From a virus: a stretch of 64,000 nucleotides of DNA. The position numbers and the translations under genes were made by a program. The DNA is taken from IMG/VR virus record IMGVR_UViG_3300020154_000003, positions 186,001 to 250,000 of that record. The stretch is one strand, 5' to 3'. Shown here one piece after another: positions 15,469-22,941 of this stretch. Position 1 is the stretch's first letter. Every line of letters starts with the position of its first letter. The notes under the pieces are model-generated. The model was given only the letters and a program-made list of their open reading frames with translations, made no database searches and was not told the origin of the DNA.

Positions 15469-15832
15469 ATAATTCTTTGAGTATGATTTTTCGACAATGA
15501 TTTTTTTCTTCAACGACAATCTCACCTGTCTTTCTATTTTTGAATTCGACTCGCTCTATCACACCACCATCAATAGGGAGTGGTATGATGTTTATCACTT
15601 CATGATCATGGAGAATGATTGTCATTCGAAGGTCTTCCTCAAATGGAAATTCCAACAAGAAATCACCAACATTACCCTTTTCAATTTCCTGACTGCTTTT
15701 AAGCCATTTGAAATTGGGTGTTTTAAGTTTTTGAACTGCAGCCTCCTTCATGAAGTCCAATACTTCATCTGGTATAGTGTGATCGGTCTTCCTGATCTTA
15801 GCCCATGCGTCAATAATGTCTCGTTCTTTCAT
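15461..15832 (-). CDS. Conserved-looking phage protein (AW.KIR...IPDEVLDFM)
   Basis: 123 aa. The N-terminal MKERDIIDAWAKIRKTDHTI followed by PDEVLDFMKEAA is a helix-turn pattern seen in small phage proteins. The rest is beta-rich. Function unknown. Confidence 0.6.
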   Translation of the reverse strand: MKERDIIDAWAKIRKTDHTIPDEVLDFMKEAAVQKLKTPNFKWLKSSQEIEKGNVGDFLLEFPFEEDLRMTIILHDHEVINIIPLPIDGGVIERVEFKNRKTGEIVVEEKNHCRKIILKELYD

Positions 15833-15833
15833 A

Positions 15834-16022
15834 TTAATATTTTCCTAAACCGACATAATCATCTTCTGGAACGTCAGTATAATCAAATTTGATGGTGATA
15901 GTTTTATTGACTTGATCAACTTCAATTATTTTATCCTCCCATCTATAGACCTCTCCATTTATGGTTGCCAAGCATTCATCCAATTCATTGGTGATTCGCT
16001 TTGCGATGTCTTCGTTTGTCAT
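15834..16022 (-). CDS. Hypothetical protein
   Basis: 62 aa: helix (EDIAKRITNELDECLAT), then two strands with acidic turns. ATGA overlap with the lipoprotein gene. No family recognised. Confidence 0.55.
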   Translation of the reverse strand: MTNEDIAKRITNELDECLATINGEVYRWEDKIIEVDQVNKTITIKFDYTDVPEDDYVGLGKY

Positions 16023-16237
16023 TTGATTAGGAAATTTTCAACTGAATCGCATGGAACTGTCGCAATACTCACAGTATAGAACCCCGAATGTGTGAATGAG
16101 GAAATCTGTGCAAAACATAATCCAGTACGATCATCCTTAAAATATGTGATTCTATCCTTTACTTCTTCGGATGTGCTAACTTCAGCATTGCAACTAATTA
16201 GTGTAATTGAGAGTAGAATTAGAATAATTTTTTTCAT
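16019..16237 (-). CDS. Phage lipoprotein (CFAQ/VPC family)
   Basis: 72 aa. Signal peptide MKKIILILLSITLIS with lipobox LISC (lipidated Cys16). The mature part has YFKDDRTGLCFAQISS and ATVPCDSVENFL. Small proteins with a D.RTGLCFA...VPC.SV layout are recurrent in phages. Likely envelope-anchored in the host; role unknown (superinfection exclusion is a guess only). Confidence 0.7.
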   Translation of the reverse strand: MKKIILILLSITLISCNAEVSTSEEVKDRITYFKDDRTGLCFAQISSFTHSGFYTVSIATVPCDSVENFLIK

Positions 16238-16473
16238 TTAATTTCGTTAATCATTGCCTTCAATTTTGCTATTTCATCATTCAAAGCAACAATTGTGTTT
16301 GCCGCTAATTGATGGAATTTGGTGTACGCATCGCGCTGTAGTTTGGCTTCAATTTGATAGTAAACCAATCTATCATAAAGCCATTCCCATTCTTTGGCAT
16401 TCTCCAAAAGAGCATTAACATCCTGTCCATCAGGATGATGTTCCTTGATAAAAGAAAGAAATAATGGATTCAT
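16234..16473 (-). CDS. Hypothetical helical protein
   Basis: 79 aa, helical throughout. The C-terminal NTIVALNDEIAKLKAMINEI is a likely short coiled coil. Preceded by a TTTACGTATAAT promoter motif with the ATG close by. ATGA overlap with the lipoprotein gene. Confidence 0.6.
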   Translation of the reverse strand: MNPLFLSFIKEHHPDGQDVNALLENAKEWEWLYDRLVYYQIEAKLQRDAYTKFHQLAANTIVALNDEIAKLKAMINEIK

Positions 16474-16479
16474 ATGTGA

Positions 16480-16491
16480 ATTATACGTAAA
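16480..16491 (-). promoter_or_regulatory. TTTACGTATAAT phage promoter motif
   Basis: Perfect copy, 6 bases upstream of the ATG of the 79-aa gene, implying a very short leader. Confidence 0.6.
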
Positions 16492-16539
16492 ACGTATAAA
16501 AATGTTTTTATTTACATAAAATACGTCTTTTTAACGTTT

Positions 16540-16785
16540 TTATGCTTTAAAAACACGGAAACCATATTTATTCACATATGGGTCGCTTTCCTCTTGCCAT
16601 TGAAGAGGATCAACGTGCTTGCGGGTTGGCTTGGGCAGGTCTTTAATGTCTTTGACAACACAATAATACTTGTCGTCAACCGCATACACTGCGCGGGTAA
16701 ACCTTCCGGGTTGGTAAGTGTAATCTCTGAGATCACGCATATCCATCCCTAAATGGGTGGCTAACGCCTCTTTGTTACTTTTCAT
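16540..16785 (-). CDS. Hypothetical protein (LATHLGMD...YTYQ)
   Basis: 81 aa from MKSNKEALAT; an upstream in-frame TTG lies in the promoter box and is rejected. The MKSNKEALATHLGMDMRDLR start and YTYQPGRF motif look like small conserved phage proteins. It is the first leftward gene at the divergent region. Function unknown. Confidence 0.6.
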   Translation of the reverse strand: MKSNKEALATHLGMDMRDLRDYTYQPGRFTRAVYAVDDKYYCVVKDIKDLPKPTRKHVDPLQWQEESDPYVNKYGFRVFKA

Positions 16786-16809
16786 AATCGGTTCAGTTAT
16801 AGGAAGGAT

Positions 16810-16817
16810 CAAATATA
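16810..16817 (-). promoter_or_regulatory. TATATTTG host-type -7 box
   Basis: Matches TAnnTTTG and lies about 24 bases upstream of the first leftward gene at the strand switch. Confidence 0.45.
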
Positions 16818-16956
16818 GGATAAAATCTGGAAGAACAAATAAAACCCCATATTTTTATGGCTAAACCACCCTACGACTGGCAAGATATACGGTAAATTCG
16901 TAGAATTGTTTTAAAATTTCTTACATGAGTTATCTTTTTTGTCTGAACGGTTATTA

Positions 16957-17004
16957 GTTTATTGTGTTGTACGATTTCACGTTTATTGTGTTGTACGATT
17001 TCAC
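16957..17004. repeat. Tandem 24-bp direct repeat (x2, plus partial third copy)
   Basis: Two exact head-to-tail copies of a 24-base unit containing TTGTGTTGTACGATTTCAC; the next bases (GTTTATTATGCGG) begin a third, degenerate copy. Iteron-like arrangement in the strand-switch region. Confidence 0.8.
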
Positions 17005-17108
17005 GTTTATTATGCGGAATAAGCTAATTTACGTACAGCAGAATAAGCTAATATCAGTACAATTCTTAATTAAGTCGCGAAGAAAAAGTTAAAATATTTT
17101 ATAACTTC

Positions 17109-17118
17109 GTAACCTTTT
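17109..17118 (+). promoter_or_regulatory. GTAACCTTTT element
   Basis: One of four exact copies, all upstream of rightward genes between 17 and 22 kb. Position relative to a downstream TATA-like stretch suggests an upstream promoter or activator site. Confidence 0.4.
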
Positions 17119-17161
17119 TAAATAGTTTACGTTAGAATACGTATATTTAAATGTCATCAAA

Positions 17162-18001
17162 ATGAAAGAGATCAAAACTTGGAAGGAATTTTACGGCATC
17201 TTGAACCCAAAGTTTCATGGAAGCTTCAACCAGAAGGTCTACCGTAGACTTTTCTCGTATGCTGTGCGTAATGCCTTCACGGTTTACTCAGATGAGAAGA
17301 ATTACGAGTTTAAAAGAGTTAAAGGAAACTTCGAAACCATTTGTAGAGGTAGCCATTTGACCGATAGTTCGCGTTATACAAAAGTGCCAACTGGCTTTAA
17401 GGCTACACTGCTGCGTTGTATTAGTACTGGCTATGAAGTTCAAATGCCTTGGAAGGGAGGTATCGAAGCAATCAAAGATTCGAAAGGAAACTACAAGGTA
17501 GGTAACTTCACCCACTTCAATTCGATAATCAATTCAGGATTGGAGGATGTTGCATGGTCAGGTCGTAAGGATGATCTCGAAAGAGATTTCTATTACGATA
17601 AGAACTATATCGTGGAAGTAGAGTACAAACATGCAAGAAGCTACGCTCTGAAACTTGTCGTTAAGGATTTCTTATGGTACAAAAAAGGGCAGTTGATCGA
17701 CTTCTACTACCAGCACAAGAAGTTTAATTACCATGATCGTAATCCGTTAGATTTGTTTTACGGTAGCTACGCTCATTCGGTGTATAATGTGGGTAACGAC
17801 TCACTTGCGTGTGACCTGAATAAGGTTACGTTGGAGCAGTTGAAAGCAATCAACGTCTCGCCATACTCTTGTTCTAAACAGCAGTTTGGATGCCAGCGTG
17901 GTTGTACTTCTTACTGCTATGCCGATTCAAGCAACCGTGCGGACGCAGCACGTAAAGCATTCTTAATTAAGGTGTACACTGACCTAGGGCTTGGAAAATA
18001 G
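17162..18001 (+). CDS. Hypothetical protein, first rightward gene
   Basis: 279 aa, rich in aromatic and basic residues. A Cys-rich C-terminal stretch (SCSKQQFGCQRGCTSYC, about 237-253) may bind metal. No recognised domain. It heads the rightward block, directly downstream of the repeat region, and its stop codon lies in the loop of an intrinsic terminator. It could be an early or abundantly made protein. Confidence 0.65.
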   Translation: MKEIKTWKEFYGILNPKFHGSFNQKVYRRLFSYAVRNAFTVYSDEKNYEFKRVKGNFETICRGSHLTDSSRYTKVPTGFKATLLRCISTGYEVQMPWKGGIEAIKDSKGNYKVGNFTHFNSIINSGLEDVAWSGRKDDLERDFYYDKNYIVEVEYKHARSYALKLVVKDFLWYKKGQLIDFYYQHKKFNYHDRNPLDLFYGSYAHSVYNVGNDSLACDLNKVTLEQLKAINVSPYSCSKQQFGCQRGCTSYCYADSSNRADAARKAFLIKVYTDLGLGK

Positions 18002-18013
18002 TCCTAGGTTTTT
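17982..18013 (+). terminator. Intrinsic terminator
   Basis: ACCTAGG ... CCTAGGT hairpin followed by TTTTT; overlaps the stop codon of the 279-aa gene. Confidence 0.75.
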
Positions 18014-18023
18014 GTAACCTTTT
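18014..18023 (+). promoter_or_regulatory. GTAACCTTTT element
   Basis: Exact copy directly after the terminator and before the 83-aa gene, so a new transcript probably starts here. Confidence 0.4.
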
Positions 18024-18061
18024 CATATATGTTACGTTATTATCATTATAACAACAAAATC

Positions 18062-18313
18062 ATGACACTCAATAGCTTACTCCACATACCAAAGACAGAC
18101 CTGAAAGCTAATGTCATCACAGGGTCGTTTGCTACTGTGGTTCTCTCATACTTCAAAGACAAGGGCGTAGAGGTGGTTAGCATCACTCCTGACGCATCCA
18201 AAACCTTTGACACCTTGGTGGTTATCTACAATGGTAAACGCAAGAAATTGAAGATCAATCGTGATGTCAGCGCATATAAAATTGGCAAGCGTATTGGTTG
18301 TGAAACTAAATAA
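18062..18313 (+). CDS. Hypothetical protein
   Basis: 83 aa from MTLNSLLHIP; the earlier in-frame ATG lies within the promoter region. Alternating strands and a basic NGKRKKLKINRDVS segment. Function unknown. Confidence 0.6.
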   Translation: MTLNSLLHIPKTDLKANVITGSFATVVLSYFKDKGVEVVSITPDASKTFDTLVVIYNGKRKKLKINRDVSAYKIGKRIGCETK

Positions 18314-18326
18314 CATATTCGAACTT

Positions 18327-18338
18327 TTTACGTATAAA
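18327..18338 (+). promoter_or_regulatory. TTTACGTATAAA phage promoter motif
   Basis: Recurring promoter element 5 bases upstream of the ATG of the membrane-protein gene. Confidence 0.5.
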
Positions 18339-18343
18339 TATAT

Positions 18344-18565
18344 ATGAAAATCAAGGTATTTAGGTTCCTAATTAAAAACAAAAGTGTACTTGCAATCATC
18401 TATATAACATTGCTGGTTGCTCTGTGCCCGATACTGCATTTCGTAACAACCGCGAATTCGACAATAGGGTTTTATCTTTTCGGTTTCATGTTATCCCTCG
18501 TTTTGGTTCTGGCATGGCATATGACAATATTGTTTCCTGATCGTAGCAACCCTCATTTTTTTTAA
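18344..18565 (+). CDS. Two-helix membrane protein
   Basis: 73 aa with helices at about 15-35 (VLAIIYITLLVALCPIL) and 43-65 (FYLFGFMLSLVLVLAW), and a basic N-terminus. Function unknown. Confidence 0.6.
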   Translation: MKIKVFRFLIKNKSVLAIIYITLLVALCPILHFVTTANSTIGFYLFGFMLSLVLVLAWHMTILFPDRSNPHFF

Positions 18566-18569
18566 CCTT

Positions 18570-18794
18570 ATGGCACGTACAACACGCGAGTTTAAAGGGA
18601 AAGAATACCCTGATAAATCCAAAAAGAAGCCTAAAGACAGAAAATGGTTCGGATGGCCTGAGGATTCATACGCTAGATTGGGTGGCCGCAATGGGAAAAA
18701 GAGAAGCTATGGTCACTTCAGTTCAATGGGTTCCCCCCGTACTGGTTCGAATTACAAGGTAATGAAAAACAAACCGATTGACGATAATGAGTGA
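18570..18794 (+). CDS. Very basic small protein
   Basis: 74 aa, Lys/Arg/Gly-rich (GKEYPDKSKKKPKDRKWFGW, then GGRNGKKRSYGHF). Likely binds nucleic acid or the ribosome, by composition only. Confidence 0.55.
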   Translation: MARTTREFKGKEYPDKSKKKPKDRKWFGWPEDSYARLGGRNGKKRSYGHFSSMGSPRTGSNYKVMKNKPIDDNE

Positions 18795-19143
18795 TCACAT
18801 TATGAAGAAGCCTTGCAAGCATTGTCCCTACAGGAACGATGTTAAACCCTTTCTGACACCAGAGCGGGGTGAGGAACTTGCATATCTTGCTCAGAACCGT
18901 TACAACTCATTTCCCTGCCATAAAACCACTGTATTCGATGAAAATAGCGAAGAAGGCGGTATGATGGCGACCAGTGATTCTAAAACTTGTGCTGGTTTTG
19001 TTACCTTGCAATGCAACGAAGGCATGAGCATACCCAAGGGGTTCGAACCAGCTTTTGAAATCGTCTATACTGATGCTTGCGAAATGTCACAAGCCTATAG
19101 TGAGGAATATCGGGATGAAGCCCTCAATCCACAACATTCTTGA
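18787..19143 (+). CDS. Cys/His-rich protein (CPYR...CHKT...CAG)
   Basis: 118 aa. KPCKHCPYRNDVKPFLTPER, FPCHKTTV and KTCAGFVTLQCNE give six conserved-looking Cys and one His. The order C..CP[YF]R...FPCHKT...CAG matches a recurrent phage and bacterial protein type thought to bind metal or an Fe-S cluster; the exact DUF is uncertain. Start chosen at the second Met, which overlaps the upstream stop. Confidence 0.65.
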   Translation: MSDHIMKKPCKHCPYRNDVKPFLTPERGEELAYLAQNRYNSFPCHKTTVFDENSEEGGMMATSDSKTCAGFVTLQCNEGMSIPKGFEPAFEIVYTDACEMSQAYSEEYRDEALNPQHS

Positions 19144-19147
19144 ATTG

Positions 19148-19159
19148 TTTACGTATAAG
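19148..19159 (+). promoter_or_regulatory. TTTACGTATAAG phage promoter motif
   Basis: Recurring promoter element in the gap before the 99-aa gene. Confidence 0.5.
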
Positions 19160-19180
19160 TAATTACAAACGCAAGAAACC

Positions 19181-19480
19181 ATGAAAGATTTATTTTATTC
19201 TCACCACGAAGGCATCCTTTTTTACATTGGTGGTTATGAAGATACCACCAACGTTAAGACGATGATCTCCATCCTGCAGAATAATTACAACTTCTTCGAG
19301 AAGCTTGCTAAGGTGAAAGAAATTCACACTGACGTTATCACCAAATCCAGTAGGTACAAGAACATGCGAGTTTATTGGGCTGTAACTTCCGAGAGACCTA
19401 TAGACGCATTCGTGATAGGTGCGAATGATTCTTCAGATAATCTGAAAAAATGGACGATGCGTAAATGGTTGGAGAATTAA
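19181..19480 (+). CDS. Hypothetical protein
   Basis: 99 aa, alpha/beta composition. It has a GGYEDTTNVKTMISILQNNY region and an RVYWAVTSERPIDAFVIG strand-turn-strand. Function unknown. Confidence 0.6.
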   Translation: MKDLFYSHHEGILFYIGGYEDTTNVKTMISILQNNYNFFEKLAKVKEIHTDVITKSSRYKNMRVYWAVTSERPIDAFVIGANDSSDNLKKWTMRKWLEN

Positions 19481-19483
19481 AGT

Positions 19484-20053
19484 ATGCACAGCGAGAAGTT
19501 TTTATGGAGAAAAAATAATCCTTACGGTTTAAGTAAACCTGAGGCTGAACACATTGAACATTTCATGCAAAGGATGTTGGAAAGATTCAATATCATCATT
19601 TCCATAGGTGAATACTACGCCATCATAAACGACATCCAAAACAATAAGGCGAGACATATCTACAGCACCAATTCCTCAAATGGTATTTTTTCAATCAACT
19701 TGCATGGTCAAGAGGTTTGGGTCATGTATGGTGGGGTATCTGATGACATACCTGCTCGATTGAAAACTGCAATAAGACCACACGATCAATTTATCCTGCC
19801 TGATGCTTTATCCCACGTCTATAATCAAACGAGTTTTAGTAAGGCTGTTTATGAAGTTATTGAACAATTCAAACAACTCTCAGAGCAGATCGATCTAAAT
19901 GATAAGAAAATATTTTTTATGACCAGTAAAGCACATCCAGTACTCAAGAAAGGTGCTTTGATGTATAAGCAATACGGAGAGAATTGTGACAAACTACATT
20001 TTTATTCGATGGCTATCCGACATTTAATTCGAGAAAATCAAGTAAAAGTGTAA
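19484..20053 (+). CDS. Hypothetical protein
   Basis: 189 aa. Helical N-terminus, a central strand region (SINLHGQEVWVMYGG) and a helical C-terminus with FYSMAIRHLIRENQ. Three bases after the previous gene. Function unknown. Confidence 0.6.
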   Translation: MHSEKFLWRKNNPYGLSKPEAEHIEHFMQRMLERFNIIISIGEYYAIINDIQNNKARHIYSTNSSNGIFSINLHGQEVWVMYGGVSDDIPARLKTAIRPHDQFILPDALSHVYNQTSFSKAVYEVIEQFKQLSEQIDLNDKKIFFMTSKAHPVLKKGALMYKQYGENCDKLHFYSMAIRHLIRENQVKV

Positions 20054-20059
20054 CCTTTT
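20050..20059 (+). promoter_or_regulatory. GTAACCTTTT element
   Basis: Exact copy; it extends into ACTGC[TC]G..TCCGT, shared with the copy at 21.7 kb, and precedes a CATATAAAC stretch before the next ATG. Confidence 0.45.
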
Positions 20060-20097
20060 ACTGCTGGTTCCGTATTAATACATATAAACAAACAGTC

Positions 20098-20394
20098 ATG
20101 GATTACACGGATTACAAAAAAGAAACAGCATCAAAGAATGCTACCGCCATCTGCGATTTGCTAAATTCTAGTGGTGCCTATCCGATGGAAACAGGTAAGG
20201 CCATCACGAATGAACATCGCTATCTTCAATCAGAGTTCTGGAACGTGGTTGAAGGGTTCATCCAAGAATCGGCTGTCAGACATGCTGCAGGATATTACGA
20301 TGATCGCAATTCATATGCAGTAAAAATGGCTGCAAAGATTGCTCCCCTCCTTGATCAATTCAGACAAGAAATCGCAAACGAAAGAAGTAAATAA
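20098..20394 (+). CDS. Hypothetical helical protein
   Basis: 98 aa, helical (ASKNATAICDLLNSSGAYPM ... MAAKIAPLLDQFRQEIANER). First gene after a GTAACCTTTT element; the following four genes are tightly spaced. Function unknown. Confidence 0.6.
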   Translation: MDYTDYKKETASKNATAICDLLNSSGAYPMETGKAITNEHRYLQSEFWNVVEGFIQESAVRHAAGYYDDRNSYAVKMAAKIAPLLDQFRQEIANERSK

Positions 20395-20396
20395 TT

Positions 20397-20693
20397 ATGA
20401 AAAAGCCAGTAAGTATAGCATTGGAATTTCTTGCACAGAGAAATCCGTTCGATGTGTCTCAAGCAGAATGGGTAATTATGCTCATGGACTTTACAGACAT
20501 TCATGGTGAGGATGCTCTCATTGCTTTGGCAGGATTTTACATCTACGCCATTAAAGAGATGGGAGAGAAAAGCACCCATGCGATTAAATCTACTTTCATG
20601 CATGACGTGATGGGTAGGAAAGATCGTTTCATGTGCCCTCGCTCATCAGCTTACGGAGAAATTTTTCGTACAGAATTTAACCTTGCAGCATAA
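20397..20693 (+). CDS. Hypothetical helical protein
   Basis: 98 aa. Helices with MLMDFTDIHGEDALIALAGF and a FMCPRSSAYGEIF C-terminal motif. Function unknown. Confidence 0.6.
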   Translation: MKKPVSIALEFLAQRNPFDVSQAEWVIMLMDFTDIHGEDALIALAGFYIYAIKEMGEKSTHAIKSTFMHDVMGRKDRFMCPRSSAYGEIFRTEFNLAA

Positions 20694-20695
20694 CC

Positions 20696-21100
20696 ATGAA
20701 AATCGAGAAATTTAATTGTGGCGACAGTTTCCGGGCCAAGTACTTCAAAGGTCTGGTCACCGTGAAAAGTGTTCTTGACAAGGACAACATACTCAAAGTC
20801 GAAATCGATCCTCAGGAAAAGGGCCGCTTTACTTGGGAAGAAGATTGGGATTTGCAACACACCATTTGGGGATTCGAACGTGGAGATTATAATCTTTATA
20901 AGCCAGCACCCGTGAAAAGCGAATTTGATTCTGCTCTTGACGAATACGTTAAGTATCATATCGATGAAGCTTGGAGAGATGAAAAAGAGCAAAAGGCTTT
21001 AAAAGCCAGTGACGGTACTGTCTCGTATCTTGACGTGTTAAGGCAAAACGTGATGAATGCTGCCGTTAAAGAAAGTATCCCGCTCCTTAACTTAGATTAA
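20696..21100 (+). CDS. Hypothetical protein
   Basis: 134 aa: beta N-terminal part (GDSFRAKYFKGLVTVKSVL), a Trp-rich loop and a helical acidic C-terminal half. Function unknown. Confidence 0.6.
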   Translation: MKIEKFNCGDSFRAKYFKGLVTVKSVLDKDNILKVEIDPQEKGRFTWEEDWDLQHTIWGFERGDYNLYKPAPVKSEFDSALDEYVKYHIDEAWRDEKEQKALKASDGTVSYLDVLRQNVMNAAVKESIPLLNLD

Positions 21101-21105
21101 TTCCA

Positions 21106-21390
21106 ATGGACGAATTAGTTAATTTCAACTTTGAAGTGATTGTCAATCTTTCAAACGGAGAAAATGCTGCTTGCGGTGCAATGTCATTTAAGCAGGTAAG
21201 GCGAGTGATGGACTCAGTACAAGAGTTCAAATCATCCAAGGGGATAAGCATTGTAAATGCAGAAATATACCCACAAACGGCTAAAGGTCGCCATCAAATG
21301 GAAAAAGATTTCGCGATCATGAACGCATCAGGAAACATCAATCACTATTCTTTTAAAGAGAAAGTCCCAACACAGACCGTTGAAATATGA
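21106..21390 (+). CDS. Hypothetical protein
   Basis: 94 aa. FEVIVNLSNGENAACGAMSF, then SFKQVRRVMDSVQEF, suggest a small alpha/beta domain. Coupled by ATGA to the downstream membrane-peptide gene. Confidence 0.6.
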   Translation: MDELVNFNFEVIVNLSNGENAACGAMSFKQVRRVMDSVQEFKSSKGISIVNAEIYPQTAKGRHQMEKDFAIMNASGNINHYSFKEKVPTQTVEI

Positions 21391-21545
21391 TTTCTAAATT
21401 GCGCTACTACGACTATATTGCATTTCTTGTCGGCATATCACTTGCTGTCTTTACACAATATTTCTTCAAATTACCGGGAATGTTCATATGGGCGTTTGTC
21501 TTGATTGAAGTTGTAATTTACTTAAGATTAAGACCATTATCGTAA
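21387..21545 (+). CDS. Two-helix membrane peptide, 52 aa
   Basis: ATGA overlap with the upstream stop. Hydrophobic segments IAFLVGISLAVFTQYFF and GMFIWAFVLIEVVIYL. Function unknown. Confidence 0.6.
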   Translation: MISKLRYYDYIAFLVGISLAVFTQYFFKLPGMFIWAFVLIEVVIYLRLRPLS

Positions 21546-21564
21546 ACATTGTCAGAAATTTTAC

Positions 21565-21697
21565 GTATATTTAAGTCCTAAGTATTTCTTATTTGTAGAA
21601 ATCATTTTATTAAATCTAATGTTACAGCCATGAAAAAGTAATTGATTTAAGTTGTTGAACGAAAACCCCGAATTATGTTTGGGGTTTTTTCGTTTAT
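21565..21697 (+). ncRNA. Candidate small RNA or leader transcript
   Basis: A TTTTACGTATATTTAAG promoter-like sequence (about 21551-21567) is followed about 90 bases later by a strong intrinsic terminator, with no ORF longer than 4 codons between (MLQP and MKK micro-ORFs). This makes a transcript of about 130 nt. Could also be a promoter plus an unrelated terminator. Confidence 0.45.
21659..21697 (+). terminator. Intrinsic terminator
   Basis: AAAACCCC / GGGGTTTT stem with an 11-base loop and a T6 tract, nested in a longer ACGAAAA/TTTTCGT pairing. Confidence 0.8.
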
Positions 21698-21699
21698 AT

Positions 21700-21709
21700 G
21701 TAACCTTTT
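21700..21709 (+). promoter_or_regulatory. GTAACCTTTT element
   Basis: Exact copy right after a terminator; extends into ACTGCCGCATCCGT, similar to the 20.05-kb copy. Likely promoter element for the SH3-like gene. Confidence 0.45.
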
Positions 21710-21774
21710 ACTGCCGCATCCGTTTAATAAATTAAGGTCAAAAAGCAAGTAAACATCAAAATTTCCTCATATTA

Positions 21775-22083
21775 ATGCCCAACACAATGAATAAGATAGA
21801 AAAATTTTTAGGAGAGAAGTTAGAGAAATTCATCCTATCCTTATTTGGGTCATCGAAAAATCGAGTACAATCCAAATATATCCCTGAATTAGGGGATAGA
21901 GTTCGTTTTGTTGGTACTCATTATAAGTATGGAGAATCTGCATATTACGGCTTTGAAGGGGTTGTAGATCAGGTAGGTGATGACTATATTTCCATCAATT
22001 CAGGTACTGGCATACTGGTTTGCAGCTTTCTAAAGAGCAGACACACTCGCTTCCAACGTGTTGAGGATCAGGTTCGTGGTTAG
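21775..22083 (+). CDS. SH3/KOW-like small protein
   Basis: 102 aa. After an amphipathic N-terminal helix, residues about 40-100 (GDRVRFVG, YYGFEGVVDQVGDDYISI, ILVCSFLKSRHTRFQRV) look like a five-stranded SH3/KOW barrel. Inference from strand and turn pattern only. A start at Met5 is possible. Confidence 0.6.
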   Translation: MPNTMNKIEKFLGEKLEKFILSLFGSSKNRVQSKYIPELGDRVRFVGTHYKYGESAYYGFEGVVDQVGDDYISINSGTGILVCSFLKSRHTRFQRVEDQVRG

Positions 22084-22252
22084 TTTTCCCCAAAGTGTTG
22101 ATTGAATTCCACTTTAAATAGTATAAACCTGTCAAAAAAGCGTGATTTTACCATAAAATAGGAACTTTTCAAGATTGGCACGAGTTTGAATAATAGTAAC
22201 GTAAAACAAGGACTTAAAACCAAACTTTTACAAAACCTTTAAAGCCCAATTT

Positions 22253-22789
22253 ATGAAAACTAACGCAAATCCGAAAAACGTAATCAAAGCCGTTGAAACA
22301 GTTTCAAAGAACATCTATGGTGGAAACGTAATCTTCAGGCGGTATCCTGAGAAATTGACCAAGAACGTGATTCGCTTCACCTTGAAGACAAAGGATGCCA
22401 ATAAACCCGGATCGATGGTCACCAAAGAAGGGTTGAAGCAACCCAAGGCCAACTGGCAGGTGCATGAGGACGTGATGAAGGAGTTATTCAAACTCGAACC
22501 CAAGCCAAACATCTACGTGGACACCACATATGGTCGCCAGTACAACGAAAACTTCTCCACGACCGAAGTTTCTGAGGCAGTTCGCGAAGAAAATACTGAA
22601 GAAACTGAGGCTGCGGAAGAATCTTCCCAAAAATCCGAAACTCTTACACGTAAAGAGAAAACCCCCCGAAACGCTCGTAAAGTTGCGAAGGTAACTAAGA
22701 AGCAGCAAAAAATGGAGTTTTCCAAGTTCGTTAAAGCCCTGAAATATGTCTTCGATCACAAAGAACTTCTTGACGAAGTGGAGGCATAG
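22253..22789 (+). CDS. Hypothetical protein with charged low-complexity linker
   Basis: 178 aa. Basic alpha/beta N-terminal domain (about 1-90), an acidic linker (about 105-130, TEETEAAEESSQKSE), then a Lys/Arg-rich stretch (RKEKTPRNARKVAKVTKKQQ) and a helical C-terminus. Higher G+C codon use than its neighbours. Could be a nucleic-acid-associated or structural protein; not identified. A clear terminator follows. Confidence 0.65.
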   Translation: MKTNANPKNVIKAVETVSKNIYGGNVIFRRYPEKLTKNVIRFTLKTKDANKPGSMVTKEGLKQPKANWQVHEDVMKELFKLEPKPNIYVDTTYGRQYNENFSTTEVSEAVREENTEETEAAEESSQKSETLTRKEKTPRNARKVAKVTKKQQKMEFSKFVKALKYVFDHKELLDEVEA

Positions 22790-22816
22790 CAACTATAAAA
22801 GCATTTTCTGCAATCT

Positions 22817-22850
22817 AACCCTTGATATTACCTATCAAGGGTTTTTTTTG
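22817..22850 (+). terminator. Intrinsic terminator
   Basis: ACCCTTGATA / TATCAAGGGT 10-bp stem, 5-base loop, T8 tract. Confidence 0.85.
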
Positions 22851-22941
22851 GTCTATATCGATTAACCCTTTACATTTGTTAATGTCAAACAGCAGCAGTA
22901 TATTTACCACTGTATTTACCACTTAATAACCTATATTTTTT

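Larger units (their letters stand above)
16818..17161. other. Divergent strand-switch region with tandem repeats
   Basis: About 340 bases without a convincing gene, where transcription diverges. It holds two adjacent 24-base copies (16957-16980 and 16981-17004) of a GTTTATTGTG..ATTTCAC unit plus a third partial copy, two copies of GAATAAGCTAAT (17017 and 17041), one CTTAATTAAG, a GTAACCTTTT element and a TACGTATATTTAAATG promoter-like end. A candidate control region or replication origin. A 12-codon ORF starting at 16857 (MAKPPYDWQDIR) may be a gene remnant. Confidence 0.6.

Noticed and set aside
16957-17052. CRISPR array
   Set aside because: Only two full adjacent copies without spacers; no array elsewhere in the window.
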